NCBI RefSeq assembly: GCF_001612825.1
Contig: NZ_BDBE01000029.1
Location: forward strand, 310,001 to 374,000
DNA: 64,000 bases
Origin: Nocardia caishijiensis NBRC 108228
GTDB lineage: Bacteria; Actinomycetota; Actinomycetes; Mycobacteriales; Mycobacteriaceae
Direction: 5' to 3'
How positions within the stretch are numbered: position 1 is the stretch's first letter; the number at the start of each line of letters is the position of its first letter. The notes under the pieces are model-generated. The model saw only the letters and a list, made by a program, of their open reading frames with translations, searched no databases and was not told where the DNA came from. Below, in pieces: positions 18,263 through 25,792 of the stretch. The position numbers and the translations under genes were made by a program.

Positions 18263-18335
18263 GCCTTCGTAGCTCAGGGGATAGAGCACCGCTCTCCTAA
18301 AGCGGGTGTCGCAGGTTCGAATCCTGCCGAGGGCA
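18263..18335 (+). tRNA. tRNA-Arg(CCT)
   Basis: 73 nt folding as a cloverleaf: acceptor GCCTTCG/CGAGGGC with one T-G wobble, D arm TAGCTCAGGGGATAGAGCA, anticodon stem CCGCT/AGCGG with loop CTCCTAA (anticodon CCT, decoding AGG), T arm GCAGG-TTCGAAT-CCTGC and discriminator A. CCA is not encoded. Its 3' end is the attachment site of the adjoining island. Confidence 0.97.
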
Positions 18336-18336
18336 C
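18322..18336 (+). repeat. attL: 15-bp repeat within tRNA-Arg 3' end
   Basis: TCCTGCCGAGGGCAC, covering the 3' strand of the T stem, the acceptor strand, the discriminator and one flanking base. Identical copy at 25600-25614. Confidence 0.7.
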
Positions 18337-18351
18337 TCCAGTTCATCCAGG

Positions 18352-18590
18352 TCAGGCCGTTTTCTTGGCCTCACCGTCGAGCCCGTCACCCCGGCCAGTC
18401 CGCAGCCAGTCCGCAGCGAATCCGATCCGGGCAGAGTCTAGCTTGATCGCCACGTCGTCCAGGTCGTCGTCGAGCAGGGCCGCGTAGAAGTCCAGCGTGG
18501 TGCTCAGCTTGTCGTGACCGAGCATCCGCCGAAGCGCCGGCACCGAGGCCCTCGCGATACCGCGAGCGAGGCCGCACCATCGGCGAGCGA
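18352..18590 (-). pseudogene. 3' remnant of a phage-type tyrosine integrase
   Basis: One frame encodes ASVPALRRMLGHDK followed by TTLDFYAALLDDDLDDVA, the typical C-terminal end of actinobacterial site-specific recombinases, including the LGH motif and the catalytic Tyr region (DFY). Just upstream the preceding conserved stretch (AASLAVS) lies in a different frame, so there is a frameshift near 18555, and the rest of the gene is gone. Its place directly beside the tRNA, reading toward it, fits the integrase of the island. Confidence 0.7.
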
Positions 18591-18638
18591 GCTGCTGGCT
18601 TCACCATTCACACCGACGAATGACTGACCGATCTCGAC

Positions 18639-18870
18639 CTAACGCAGGAGAATCCCTACCGTGAAGGCCTCACAGCCGGTAGTGGACACAACGAAGATCC
18701 CGAATGGAGTCGCCTTACCGGGTGGGTTCAACGATGGGGCGATCACCATGACCCGCAACACCGAGTCGCCGACGACGCCGAAACCGAGCTGGTCTAACGC
18801 CACGGCAAGGGCATCGTAGAACAGCCGGGACGCGGTGCCGGTCGTGCGACCGGCACCGGTGACCGCGGCG
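18639..18870 (-). pseudogene. possible transposase N-terminal fragment (IS1634/IS4-like)
   Basis: An in-frame stretch of about 75 codons ending at TAG 18639-18641 reads FYDALAVALDQLGFGVVGDS then VLRVMVIAPSLNPPGK. This resembles the region before the first catalytic Asp of IS1634-type transposases (VLRxLVIARxxEPTSK). There is no catalytic core and no terminal repeats were seen. The assignment comes from memory of the family pattern only. Confidence 0.35.
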
Positions 18871-18904
18871 GTTCACACCGGCCGCCGCAGCCATTTCTAA
18901 TAGG

Positions 18905-20602
18905 TTACAACTCGAAGAGCGTTGGCACTGGCTCCTTGAAAGCATGATCAGCAATAACATGAACTTTTGCATCGATCAGTTCATTCACGTGCCGAACCAC
19001 ATCATCGGGGTGCTCATGTTCCCAGTTGACTACAACATCCCAGCCGTCGCTTCTCCAGTATTTCTCAGTCCTGCGATTTCGCTCCTGGTTCTCGGCAATC
19101 TTCTTTGCCCACCATTTTGTACGAGACTTCGTTGTGGCTGCATGTTCTGGACAGCCATTCCAGAAGCAGCTGTTGACCATCACGACAACTTGCGCCGCCT
19201 TTAGCATGATATCGCCAGTTCGGGGCGCACCGTGAGCCTCCGTGGTCACATCGAATGGGATACAATGCTTCCTCAGTTCCGCTTGCAAGAGTCGCGTCGC
19301 GAGAGTGTCTTGCTGGGTATCACGACGTCGGCGTGCGTAGGCGATCTCGGCGTCCGTCGACCGGTGGTTGCCCCACTGGCCGCGTATCGGCGGCTCGGGC
19401 GCTGGGTGTGCTTCGGCCGCACCGGGCCCACCGATTTGGGCTGCGATGGCGTGCGCCAGAACATGGGCAAGAAGCGGTGGAACGGCATTGCCGATCTGAC
19501 GGCAGCGAGAGCCCAGCGATCCGACGAACTTGTACCTGTCGGGGAAGGTTTGAATCCGCGCCCCCTCGCGAACCGTCAGTGAACGGTTCTCGACTGGGTG
19601 GGTGAAGCAGCCAGTTGTCACATTACTGAACTGGGTCGTAATCGTGTAAGCGGGCAAATCCCTATCGAGGCGACCTAGCAAGTTCGTGCTGTCTGTACGG
19701 CGCATGCCACGGTAGCGGTCAGGCAGCAGATAGGGGGGAATATCTCGCCAAGTTCCCCCTTCGGGTACGTGCTTGATTAGATCGCGGGTATCCGGTGCCA
19801 TTACCGGCACCTCATGATCACGAAGCAAGGATGAGCCTCGGCGGAGGCTTTGGGCGATCGAGGGCACGTCCTTCAGTCGCATCGCGTAGCGCCGCGCTGG
19901 CCCTTGCGTATCTCCCAATGGCGGTAGATCACCGATTGCATCCCAGACCGTGAGGTGCTCAAGAAGCCCCTCCTCACGACGCCTCTGCTCCCACATCTCT
20001 AGGCTGTCACGCCGCCAACCTCCCATGTGCGTCTGTTTCGGAAACTCGAATTCCACGTCGCCAAGCAGACCGACAATGAACAATCGCCGACGGCGCTGCG
20101 GTACGCCCCAGTCCGCAGCGAGCAAAATCTCGGGCTCATGGACCGCGTACCCCTTCTCAGCAAAGCGATCGAGAATCATTTTGCCGAACGACCCTTGTTT
20201 GAAGTAGACCATCCCGGGGACATTTTCCAGAAGGAACGCCTTCGGCTCCAGGTGTTCCACAACTTTAAACATGTGTTCCCACAAGTTGTTACGTTCGTCG
20301 CCTTCGCCAACCCATCGGGTTCGTCGGCCATGCGTACTGAACGACTGGCAGCTAGGTCCGCCAAGGACGACGTCCACCCGGCCACCTGCGAGCTCTTTGA
20401 TCTCCTCGGGAGAGAAGTCGGTGATCGATGCGCACTCGACGTGCGTGCCGGGATGATTCTTCTTGTATGTCTCGCAGGAGTCTTTGTCCTTGTCAAGGGC
20501 AAAGCCGATCTCGTAGCCCGCAGCTCGGAATCCCTCGCTCAGTCCACCTGCTCCGCAGAACAGATCGATGGCACGCAGTGGAGGCGAGGGGGGGGTGATC
20601 AT
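18905..20602 (-). CDS. DNA (cytosine-5) methyltransferase fused to Vsr-like endonuclease
   Basis: 565 residues. Residues about 10-400 form a C5 methyltransferase: motif I DLFCGAGG, motif IV GGPSCQSFS (catalytic Cys 85; Ser replaces the usual second Pro), motif VI ENVPG, motif VIII QRRRR and motif X QIGNAVPP. Residues about 430-560 match Vsr-type mismatch nickases: DTQQDTLATRLLQAELRKH, then GDIMLK, SCFWNGC, TKWWAKKIAENQERNRRTEK and GWDVVVNWEHE. These activities are normally separate neighbouring genes. It is the last gene of the island set, 137 nt after the PD-(D/E)XK gene. It would methylate a specific site and repair T:G mismatches from 5mC deamination, or nick DNA as part of restriction. 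ATG 20602 has a weak ribosome site. Confidence 0.88.
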   Translation of the reverse strand: MITPPSPPLRAIDLFCGAGGLSEGFRAAGYEIGFALDKDKDSCETYKKNHPGTHVECASITDFSPEEIKELAGGRVDVVLGGPSCQSFSTHGRRTRWVGEGDERNNLWEHMFKVVEHLEPKAFLLENVPGMVYFKQGSFGKMILDRFAEKGYAVHEPEILLAADWGVPQRRRRLFIVGLLGDVEFEFPKQTHMGGWRRDSLEMWEQRRREEGLLEHLTVWDAIGDLPPLGDTQGPARRYAMRLKDVPSIAQSLRRGSSLLRDHEVPVMAPDTRDLIKHVPEGGTWRDIPPYLLPDRYRGMRRTDSTNLLGRLDRDLPAYTITTQFSNVTTGCFTHPVENRSLTVREGARIQTFPDRYKFVGSLGSRCRQIGNAVPPLLAHVLAHAIAAQIGGPGAAEAHPAPEPPIRGQWGNHRSTDAEIAYARRRRDTQQDTLATRLLQAELRKHCIPFDVTTEAHGAPRTGDIMLKAAQVVVMVNSCFWNGCPEHAATTKSRTKWWAKKIAENQERNRRTEKYWRSDGWDVVVNWEHEHPDDVVRHVNELIDAKVHVIADHAFKEPVPTLFEL

Positions 20603-20641
20603 GATCGCATCGTACGTCAGCGAACGGCACTCGTCGAGCCA

Positions 20642-20728
20642 TCAGGCCGCAATGTTGCGGCGACTCAAGCATGCGATCAGCAACCGGAAGATGCGCAGGC
20701 CGGGGCACACCTCAATGACCTTGTGCAT
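20642..20728 (-). CDS. possible 28-codon ORF before the methyltransferase gene
   Basis: A short ATG-TGA frame sits in the only real gap (20603-20739) of the island gene set. It could be a leader peptide, a remnant or chance; there is no family similarity. The gap may also hold a methyltransferase promoter. Confidence 0.2.
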   Translation of the reverse strand: MHKVIEVCPGLRIFRLLIACLSRRNIAA

Positions 20729-20739
20729 GTTCAGTCCTA

Positions 20740-21225
20740 CTAGGCAGGCGCACGGTCGGCGGCAAGCCTGCGCGGCCAAGCATTCACCATGGACTCGCTA
20801 CGCGCTGCCCGACTGGAGGTCCGATGGAACGACACGACCGAAACAGCTGTGTCGTCATCCAGAACGGTAAGTACACTCCGGGCGACCGTCCATCCGGCGA
20901 TCCCGACCAGTGACGTGATCGAGCTCATCCATCGATGTTCGGGATCGGCTCCGTGACAAACGGCCACCGCTGCTGCGAAGCCCGCCGTGTCCCATTCATG
21001 TATGGCGCTTATGTAATTGAACAGTCGGTTCCGCGTTGCCGCGTCCTCCGCCCGCTCGGTTGCCTTCGCATCCGCGATGAGGATGGATTGGCGATTGTGG
21101 TGTAGCCGACACACGTCTGGTCGCAGACCAACGTACAAGTCAATCTCTATCGTGTATCCAGCCAAGTCCGCAAGGCCCGTTAGAACCCCTACGCGGCTCT
21201 CGTGCAGCAATGACGGCGCGCTCAC
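20740..21225 (-). CDS. small PD-(D/E)XK-like nuclease, putative
   Basis: 161 residues. I do not recognise the family, but RPDV near 35-38 followed after a short spacer by LIADAKATE (Asp-x-Lys) fits the PD-(D/E)XK nuclease core, in which the Asp and the D-x-K triad bind metal; the central region is predicted alpha/beta. The GTG start overlaps the TGA of the SNF2 gene (GTGA), so the two are translationally coupled. It is probably the cleaving partner of the helicase in a restriction-type complex. This is inference from motif and context only. Confidence 0.6.
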   Translation of the reverse strand: MSAPSLLHESRVGVLTGLADLAGYTIEIDLYVGLRPDVCRLHHNRQSILIADAKATERAEDAATRNRLFNYISAIHEWDTAGFAAAVAVCHGADPEHRWMSSITSLVGIAGWTVARSVLTVLDDDTAVSVVSFHRTSSRAARSESMVNAWPRRLAADRAPA

Positions 21226-22964
21226 TGGTCGACTTGCCGGGTAGCGAGAAGTTCAGCCAACATCAGCCGTCGTGTCGGCACATCGAGCGCCGGGTCGCCG
21301 AGCAAATCGGCCTGCGCTGTAGCTTTATCTCGAAGGCGTTGATACTCAACTTCCTCCACAGTGCCGCGCGCCACCAAGGTCACGTACCGAACATCACGTT
21401 GTTGGCCGCGGCGGTGTATCCGATCTAGACTTTGCAGGTAATGCGCAGCCTGGTTCGACAAGGACTCGTAGACCGCGTAGCGGGCACTGTGAAGTGTAAG
21501 ACCCGCCCCGGCGGCGGCAGGGTTGCCCAAGAAGATAAATACGTTCTGGTCCTCCTGAAACCGTCGCACTGCTTCTCGACGGTCCGTCGCATCGATGACC
21601 GATCCGTCGATCCGCACCAGCCCCATGTGAGCGTATCGATCAGCGATTCTATCGAGGCTGGCTCGATAGAACGACCAGATAACCACCTTCTCTTCGAGGT
21701 CGCCGATAAGGTGGTGCAGTAAGTCATCGAGCGCGTCAATCTTTGCAGGCGTTTCGGTGTATCCAGGAATGATCGGCGACGGGTCCGCACAGATTCTCAG
21801 GAGCGCGGCTCTACGCTCAAGATACGATTGTATTTCCCGCGCGAAACTATGATCATCGATGCGTTGCAGATCGAGGACAAGATCGTTCAGCGCAGCATCG
21901 TAGGCCGCTCGCTGTTGCGGGGCAAGATCGACGTCGATCTCAGTGAAGGATCTCGCGGGGAGGTCGGGTAACACATCAGACTTGACGTTGCGAACGAACA
22001 TTCCGCGCTCAGCGAGACGGTCGCTCACTTGGCGTGCCGCTACCTTCTTATCCTTGTCGAGAATTAGCCCTCTAAATGTGTAGCCGAAGTCCACAAGATC
22101 GAACTGGGCAACGATATCGGAGGCCGCGTTTGGCGCTGGAGTACCACAGAGAACAAATGCGTGGGTGCACCATTCCCTAAGTTTTGATGCGGCCCGGGTC
22201 CGGCTGGCTTCTGGATTCTTGACATTGAACGACTCGTCAATTGTCAGAGTTAGCCGAGTACGGCGTGCGAGTCGCACAATATCGTCATCGAGAGCGACCA
22301 ATGTTTCGAAGTTGATGACGACCACGTCGGCTCCGCTGAATAGAGCTGCCGCCTTGGCACGGCGGTCTCCTTCAGCGATCACGACGCGATAGAGGTCGCC
22401 AGTGAACCGACCGAACTCCCGGCGCCACTCACCAACCATGCTTTTCGGAGCGACGACGAGCATGGTATCCGTGAGGCCACGCTCGACCAGTACGTCAAAT
22501 GCCGCGATCAACGTGACAGTCTTGCCAGTGCCCTGTTCATCGAAGACGCACCCACCCCAGGTCCCGGGGGTAGTAAGCATTGCGACATTCATAGCTTGGT
22601 GATCATCGAGCAGGTTCGTCAATCGACCATCGATGATCAGCGCCCGAGACTCTTGAGCACCGCTTGCAGGAATCATCGTGTAAGCGGCCCTGACGTCCTT
22701 GAGCGCCCGGCTCACCGCTACGCGATTGTCGACCAGCCCCCGGGCCGTAGGCGTCCATTCCAGTGGCAAATCGGAGTCCAACAACTTGACTCCCTCCCAC
22801 ACGTCGGCGACGACACCACCGAGTTGAGCACGCTGCCGAAAGTGCACCCCAGCTGCCGAAAGCGCCAAACGAATGGCGCCCGTGTCGGCGCCTGTCAGCC
22901 GGAGGTATCGGCCGGTGTCATCCACATCGACGGTCAGCTGGTGGAGCCCTCGCGGCTCAGCCAT
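21222..22964 (-). CDS. SNF2-family helicase/translocase
   Basis: 580 residues. Motif I DEQGTGKT (142-149), motif Ia VVAPKSMVGEWRREF, motif II DESF (243-246, instead of the usual DEAH), motif III CGTPAPN, and in the C-terminal RecA fold RIDGSV, GAGLTLHSA and motif VI QSLDRIHRRGQ. It is a dsDNA translocase rather than a strand-separating helicase. It has no fused nuclease or methylase domain, so it probably works with the coupled PD-(D/E)XK protein. Its start overlaps the end of the ParB-like gene by 8 nt. Confidence 0.9.
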   Translation of the reverse strand: MAEPRGLHQLTVDVDDTGRYLRLTGADTGAIRLALSAAGVHFRQRAQLGGVVADVWEGVKLLDSDLPLEWTPTARGLVDNRVAVSRALKDVRAAYTMIPASGAQESRALIIDGRLTNLLDDHQAMNVAMLTTPGTWGGCVFDEQGTGKTVTLIAAFDVLVERGLTDTMLVVAPKSMVGEWRREFGRFTGDLYRVVIAEGDRRAKAAALFSGADVVVINFETLVALDDDIVRLARRTRLTLTIDESFNVKNPEASRTRAASKLREWCTHAFVLCGTPAPNAASDIVAQFDLVDFGYTFRGLILDKDKKVAARQVSDRLAERGMFVRNVKSDVLPDLPARSFTEIDVDLAPQQRAAYDAALNDLVLDLQRIDDHSFAREIQSYLERRAALLRICADPSPIIPGYTETPAKIDALDDLLHHLIGDLEEKVVIWSFYRASLDRIADRYAHMGLVRIDGSVIDATDRREAVRRFQEDQNVFIFLGNPAAAGAGLTLHSARYAVYESLSNQAAHYLQSLDRIHRRGQQRDVRYVTLVARGTVEEVEYQRLRDKATAQADLLGDPALDVPTRRLMLAELLATRQVDQ

Positions 22965-24465
22965 TGGCAGTCATCAACCGCTCGCCTCGAGTGACCAGCT
23001 CGGCCTCGATCACACCGTTGCTGGCGACGAAAACGCGTTCGAGTTCTTTCAACAGCGAGCTGTCCAGGGTCCGCCAGTTGTCCGGCGGCGCGCCACCCAG
23101 CCTCTCGACAGCCTGACGCAGCCAGCCCTCGAACCCGATCTTCTTGCGGGTCGCGGTGTTTCGGTCAGCTGTGGTGACCGCCTCCTTGATTAGGTCCAGC
23201 GCGTCCTTCTTCTCATTGCGTTCGAGACTTTCATGTGCGTCGTGCAGTTGCTTGCGGGCTTCTTCGTCGGCAACAATCTTCCAGAGGCTGCGCACCTGAG
23301 TACCGGAGTCCATGACATCGAACATAAGATCGTATACGATCTTTCGCAGATCGGCGTCTTCCTCCATCTGTACCGTGATTTTGTCTGCGGATTTCCCGGC
23401 TTGGATCTCGTAGAACCATTGGAAAACTTCGTCAGCCTTATAGCGAACCTCGGCGGCCTCCTTACCCCGCTCATCGACATGATAGGCTTCAAAGTCCTCC
23501 GCCCACTGAACCATCCGCACGTATCGCGTTACAGCAGTTGTGGTGATCGCAAATTTGTCTGCGACATCCTTTTTCAGCTTTCGATCGCGGGTCGGCGTAA
23601 TGCCACCGACGACGCCAGAGCGATCCTTGCGGTACTCATCAACGACCAAACGCGCCTTGACGAACTCGGGCCACTTTTCCTTCAGGTCGTCTTCGAAGTT
23701 CAACGCTACGACGATGGCATCGAATCGGTCGTCGGTCGTGTTCGGCGGTGCCACCCAAACCTTCACCCACCGGGCCCGCTGAACCTCGTCGGGTGCAAAG
23801 TTGCCGCTGCTGACTACCCATTTGGCGGCGGCGATCCGCCGGTTGCCGTCTTTGGGTTCACCGTCTGCAGTCAGGATCGGCGGCCGTTCGACGCCTTTTC
23901 TGGCAATACTATGCGCCAACGGCGCAACATTGAAGGGATCGTTCTTGGTCATGCTAGGCAGGCGCAACTTGCCCTGGACCAGTTGCAACACCTCGTCCGG
24001 ATCCGGCTCGCGATTGTTTCGCTCAGTGAACTCTTTGACCTGCAGCTCGACCCTGTGGTTCTCTTTCCACAGGTCAAGCGACATCACATCGACATACCCT
24101 TCGTACATAACGATCGGAATACCGTTGAACAGCGGGACCGGCTCCACCATATGGGGTTTGAGGCTGTTCTTCTCTACGAGATTCACATTTCCCCACGGGT
24201 GTTCGGGGATCGCAAGTTCTACCAGAAGTTCACGGACCTGGGCGGCAATCTTGACTTCCGGAGTCGAGCCGCCTTCTTGACGCAGGATACGCAGCACACG
24301 ACTATACAGGCGCTCGGCAGTTGCGGGGTCGATCGCCTGCGACCTGGCGGCCACAACCGCCTCCTGAACTACGGGCCCGAAGTCGGCTGATATGACTTCC
24401 ATTTCGGCGAGAAGTCCCCGGATCGCAGCCAGAAGCCGCTCGTCATACATCTCTGATATGGTCAT
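22957..24465 (-). CDS. ParB-like DNA-binding protein
   Basis: 502 residues. A ParB/Srx-type fold centres on PLAHSIARKGVERPPIL and DGNRRIAAAKW (about 180-215), the box that binds nucleotide in ParB relatives. It is followed by a helix-turn-helix (about 295-325: KKDVADKFAITTTAVTRYV). Long charged helical regions flank it on both sides; the C-terminal 150 residues match nothing I know. It is not a chromosome-partition ParB, as there is no ParA partner and it is longer than usual. ParB-like proteins occur in several DNA-modification and anti-phage gene sets, where they are thought to bind or load onto DNA. It lies in a tight operon: 1 nt after the sigma-like gene and overlapping the SNF2 gene. 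Confidence 0.75.
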   Translation of the reverse strand: MTISEMYDERLLAAIRGLLAEMEVISADFGPVVQEAVVAARSQAIDPATAERLYSRVLRILRQEGGSTPEVKIAAQVRELLVELAIPEHPWGNVNLVEKNSLKPHMVEPVPLFNGIPIVMYEGYVDVMSLDLWKENHRVELQVKEFTERNNREPDPDEVLQLVQGKLRLPSMTKNDPFNVAPLAHSIARKGVERPPILTADGEPKDGNRRIAAAKWVVSSGNFAPDEVQRARWVKVWVAPPNTTDDRFDAIVVALNFEDDLKEKWPEFVKARLVVDEYRKDRSGVVGGITPTRDRKLKKDVADKFAITTTAVTRYVRMVQWAEDFEAYHVDERGKEAAEVRYKADEVFQWFYEIQAGKSADKITVQMEEDADLRKIVYDLMFDVMDSGTQVRSLWKIVADEEARKQLHDAHESLERNEKKDALDLIKEAVTTADRNTATRKKIGFEGWLRQAVERLGGAPPDNWRTLDSSLLKELERVFVASNGVIEAELVTRGERLMTANG

Positions 24466-24466
24466 C

Positions 24467-25132
24467 CTATTTCTCTCTATTTGATGTCATTTCGCGATTG
24501 CCAGCGAGCTCGACTTGCCCCACTAGTTCCCTCATGTGATTGTTGAGGAATGTCCGGATCCGCTCAAAGCCTCGTTGCTTCCAAACGCGCACGGTAGGGA
24601 CAGAGACTTCTTCACCAAGATTCTGGCTGACAATCCTCGTGATCTCGTCCGCTTCGATCAGTTCTCCCGCCTCTGCGGCTTCGATGACAACCAACATCAC
24701 CTCGCGTATGTTGGCGTTGGTCCAGGATCGAATCTCTAGCTTCATGGCGTTTACGGCGCGTCGGCGTAGCACGTGTTGTTCGCGAGCAACGGCTTCGTCC
24801 TCCGCCGATGGGGCAGTACTTGCCGGGCGATAGTCCTCTGGCAGCTGCAACTCAGGCAGTCGTACCTCTCGCTTCGCGAGGCCGCCTTTGAATCGCGTCA
24901 GCGCGCGGTAGGCGACTTTCGCGAAATATGACCGGACGTTCCTGATGGGTTTGCCCGCACTCAATTGCTCCACAAGCTTCACTGCTGCTTCGCACACCGC
25001 GTCCTCGATCTCTGCGGAAGCCGCGGTCGGATAGTGGCTGTGAAGTTGCGCAATTAGGCCGACGAGGAAGCCCTCACCGAACAGCTCGCCCAGCACTTGC
25101 TTCCAGTCGGAAGCCGTCCCCTCGTCGGTCAC
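24467..25132 (-). CDS. sigma-70-like protein heading the island operon
   Basis: 221 residues. Residues about 40-80 (EIEDAVCEAAVKLVEQLS and VRSYFAKVAYRALTRFKGG) resemble sigma region 2, and about 160-205 (ITRIVSQNLGEEVSVPTVRV, then WKQRGFERIR) a region-4-type HTH. The spacing is longer than in classical ECF sigma factors, so it may be a sigma-derived DNA-binding protein. It starts at GTG 25132 without a clear ribosome site, possibly leaderless, and sits first in the operon 1 nt before the ParB-like gene. It may control expression of the set or be a structural component. No anti-sigma gene adjoins it. Confidence 0.6.
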   Translation of the reverse strand: MTDEGTASDWKQVLGELFGEGFLVGLIAQLHSHYPTAASAEIEDAVCEAAVKLVEQLSAGKPIRNVRSYFAKVAYRALTRFKGGLAKREVRLPELQLPEDYRPASTAPSAEDEAVAREQHVLRRRAVNAMKLEIRSWTNANIREVMLVVIEAAEAGELIEADEITRIVSQNLGEEVSVPTVRVWKQRGFERIRTFLNNHMRELVGQVELAGNREMTSNREK

Positions 25133-25476
25133 AGATAGAAGAGTCCGCTCGAGGACCTGCCATAACAGTTCGGAGCAAATTTCTTGCGCGAGGCCCCGCC
25201 ATCAGGCGTAAATGCCGACGTGCCGACGATTCCGGTTCGGAAGGGGGCAAGCGCCCTCGCCTCTCTGGCAGACACGGGGCTGCTGCACGATTCGGCGCTC
25301 TGTCGCCTCATCATGCGGCAGCCACGTGCATCTGTGGCGTAGGGCCCAACACCGCGCCCCCAATCAGGCGGGAACCAGCAGCAGCCGGCGACTTACCGCC
25401 GCCCGCCCACAGCGGATATAGCGGCCTGGTCAACCAGCCTGCTTCACGAAGACCGCACGTCGTCCCGGGCGCTTCT

Positions 25477-25504
25477 TCGATGTGCCCTGCCGGGGACACA
25501 TCGA
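25477..25504. repeat. inverted repeat enclosing a degenerate att copy
   Basis: TCGATGTG (25477-25484) and CACATCGA (25497-25504) flank CCTGCCGGGGACAC (25486-25499), which matches the att core CCTGCCGAGGGCAC at 12 of 14 positions. It could be an older attachment site or a recombinase arm site. Confidence 0.3.
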
Positions 25505-25599
25505 ACAAAGGAACGGATCCGGCCCGCACTGGCTGGACCAGCGTCGTCGGAAGGTACCAACGATGACCAGGCGTTTTCCAGTTGTTCATGTTTTGTGTG

Positions 25600-25614
25600 T
25601 CCTGCCGAGGGCAC
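25600..25614 (+). repeat. attR: 15-bp copy of the tRNA-Arg 3' end
   Basis: Exact copy of 18322-18336 in the same orientation, isolated from any tRNA structure. It marks the likely right end of the island. Confidence 0.65.
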
Positions 25615-25690
25615 AAGCATTCGCCTGGCGCCAGGAGGATCGCGGTGTCGACCCCGTTCACCGGGTTCGCGTATTGATCAGCACTGCCGC

Positions 25691-25719
25691 CCTGAGGTGG
25701 GTGTCGTAGATTCGGATCC
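25691..25719 (+). other. decayed tRNA-like 3' half
   Basis: CCTGAGGTGGGTGTCGTAG followed by ATTCGGATCC matches the anticodon-loop-to-T-arm segment of the tRNA-Arg (CCTAAAGCGGGTGTCGCAG then GTTCGAATCC) except for six transitions. It looks like a second, eroded tRNA-Arg fragment left by an earlier integration. Confidence 0.4.
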
Positions 25720-25792
25720 CCGACTGCCAACTGCTTTCTTGAGGGCTGTCCAAGATAGGGTGATCGCAGGACGCGACGAGTCAGGACTGTTG

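Larger units (their letters stand above)
18322..25614. mobile_element. tRNA-Arg-integrated genomic island, about 7.3 kb
   Basis: The last 14 bases of the tRNA plus one flanking base are repeated exactly at 25600-25614. Between the copies the sequence is visibly less GC-rich, with many A/T third codon positions, and carries a decayed tyrosine recombinase next to the tRNA, a transposase scrap and a five-gene putative defence set. No intact integrase, excisionase or replication gene remains, so it is probably fixed. The right boundary may be older or composite, because further tRNA-like traces lie at 25486 and 25691. Confidence 0.7.
25133..25792. other. gene-free island right edge
   Basis: About 660 nt with no convincing gene; frames here have no coding bias and no known family. 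It holds the right attachment repeat (25600-25614), an 8-bp hairpin (25477-25504) and tRNA-like traces (25486-25499 and 25691-25719). The promoter of the island operon should lie in the first 150 nt, but I cannot place it. Confidence 0.6.

Noticed and set aside
25311..25730. 139-codon minus-strand frame at the island edge
   Set aside because: No family similarity or coding bias, and it runs across the att repeat and tRNA relics.
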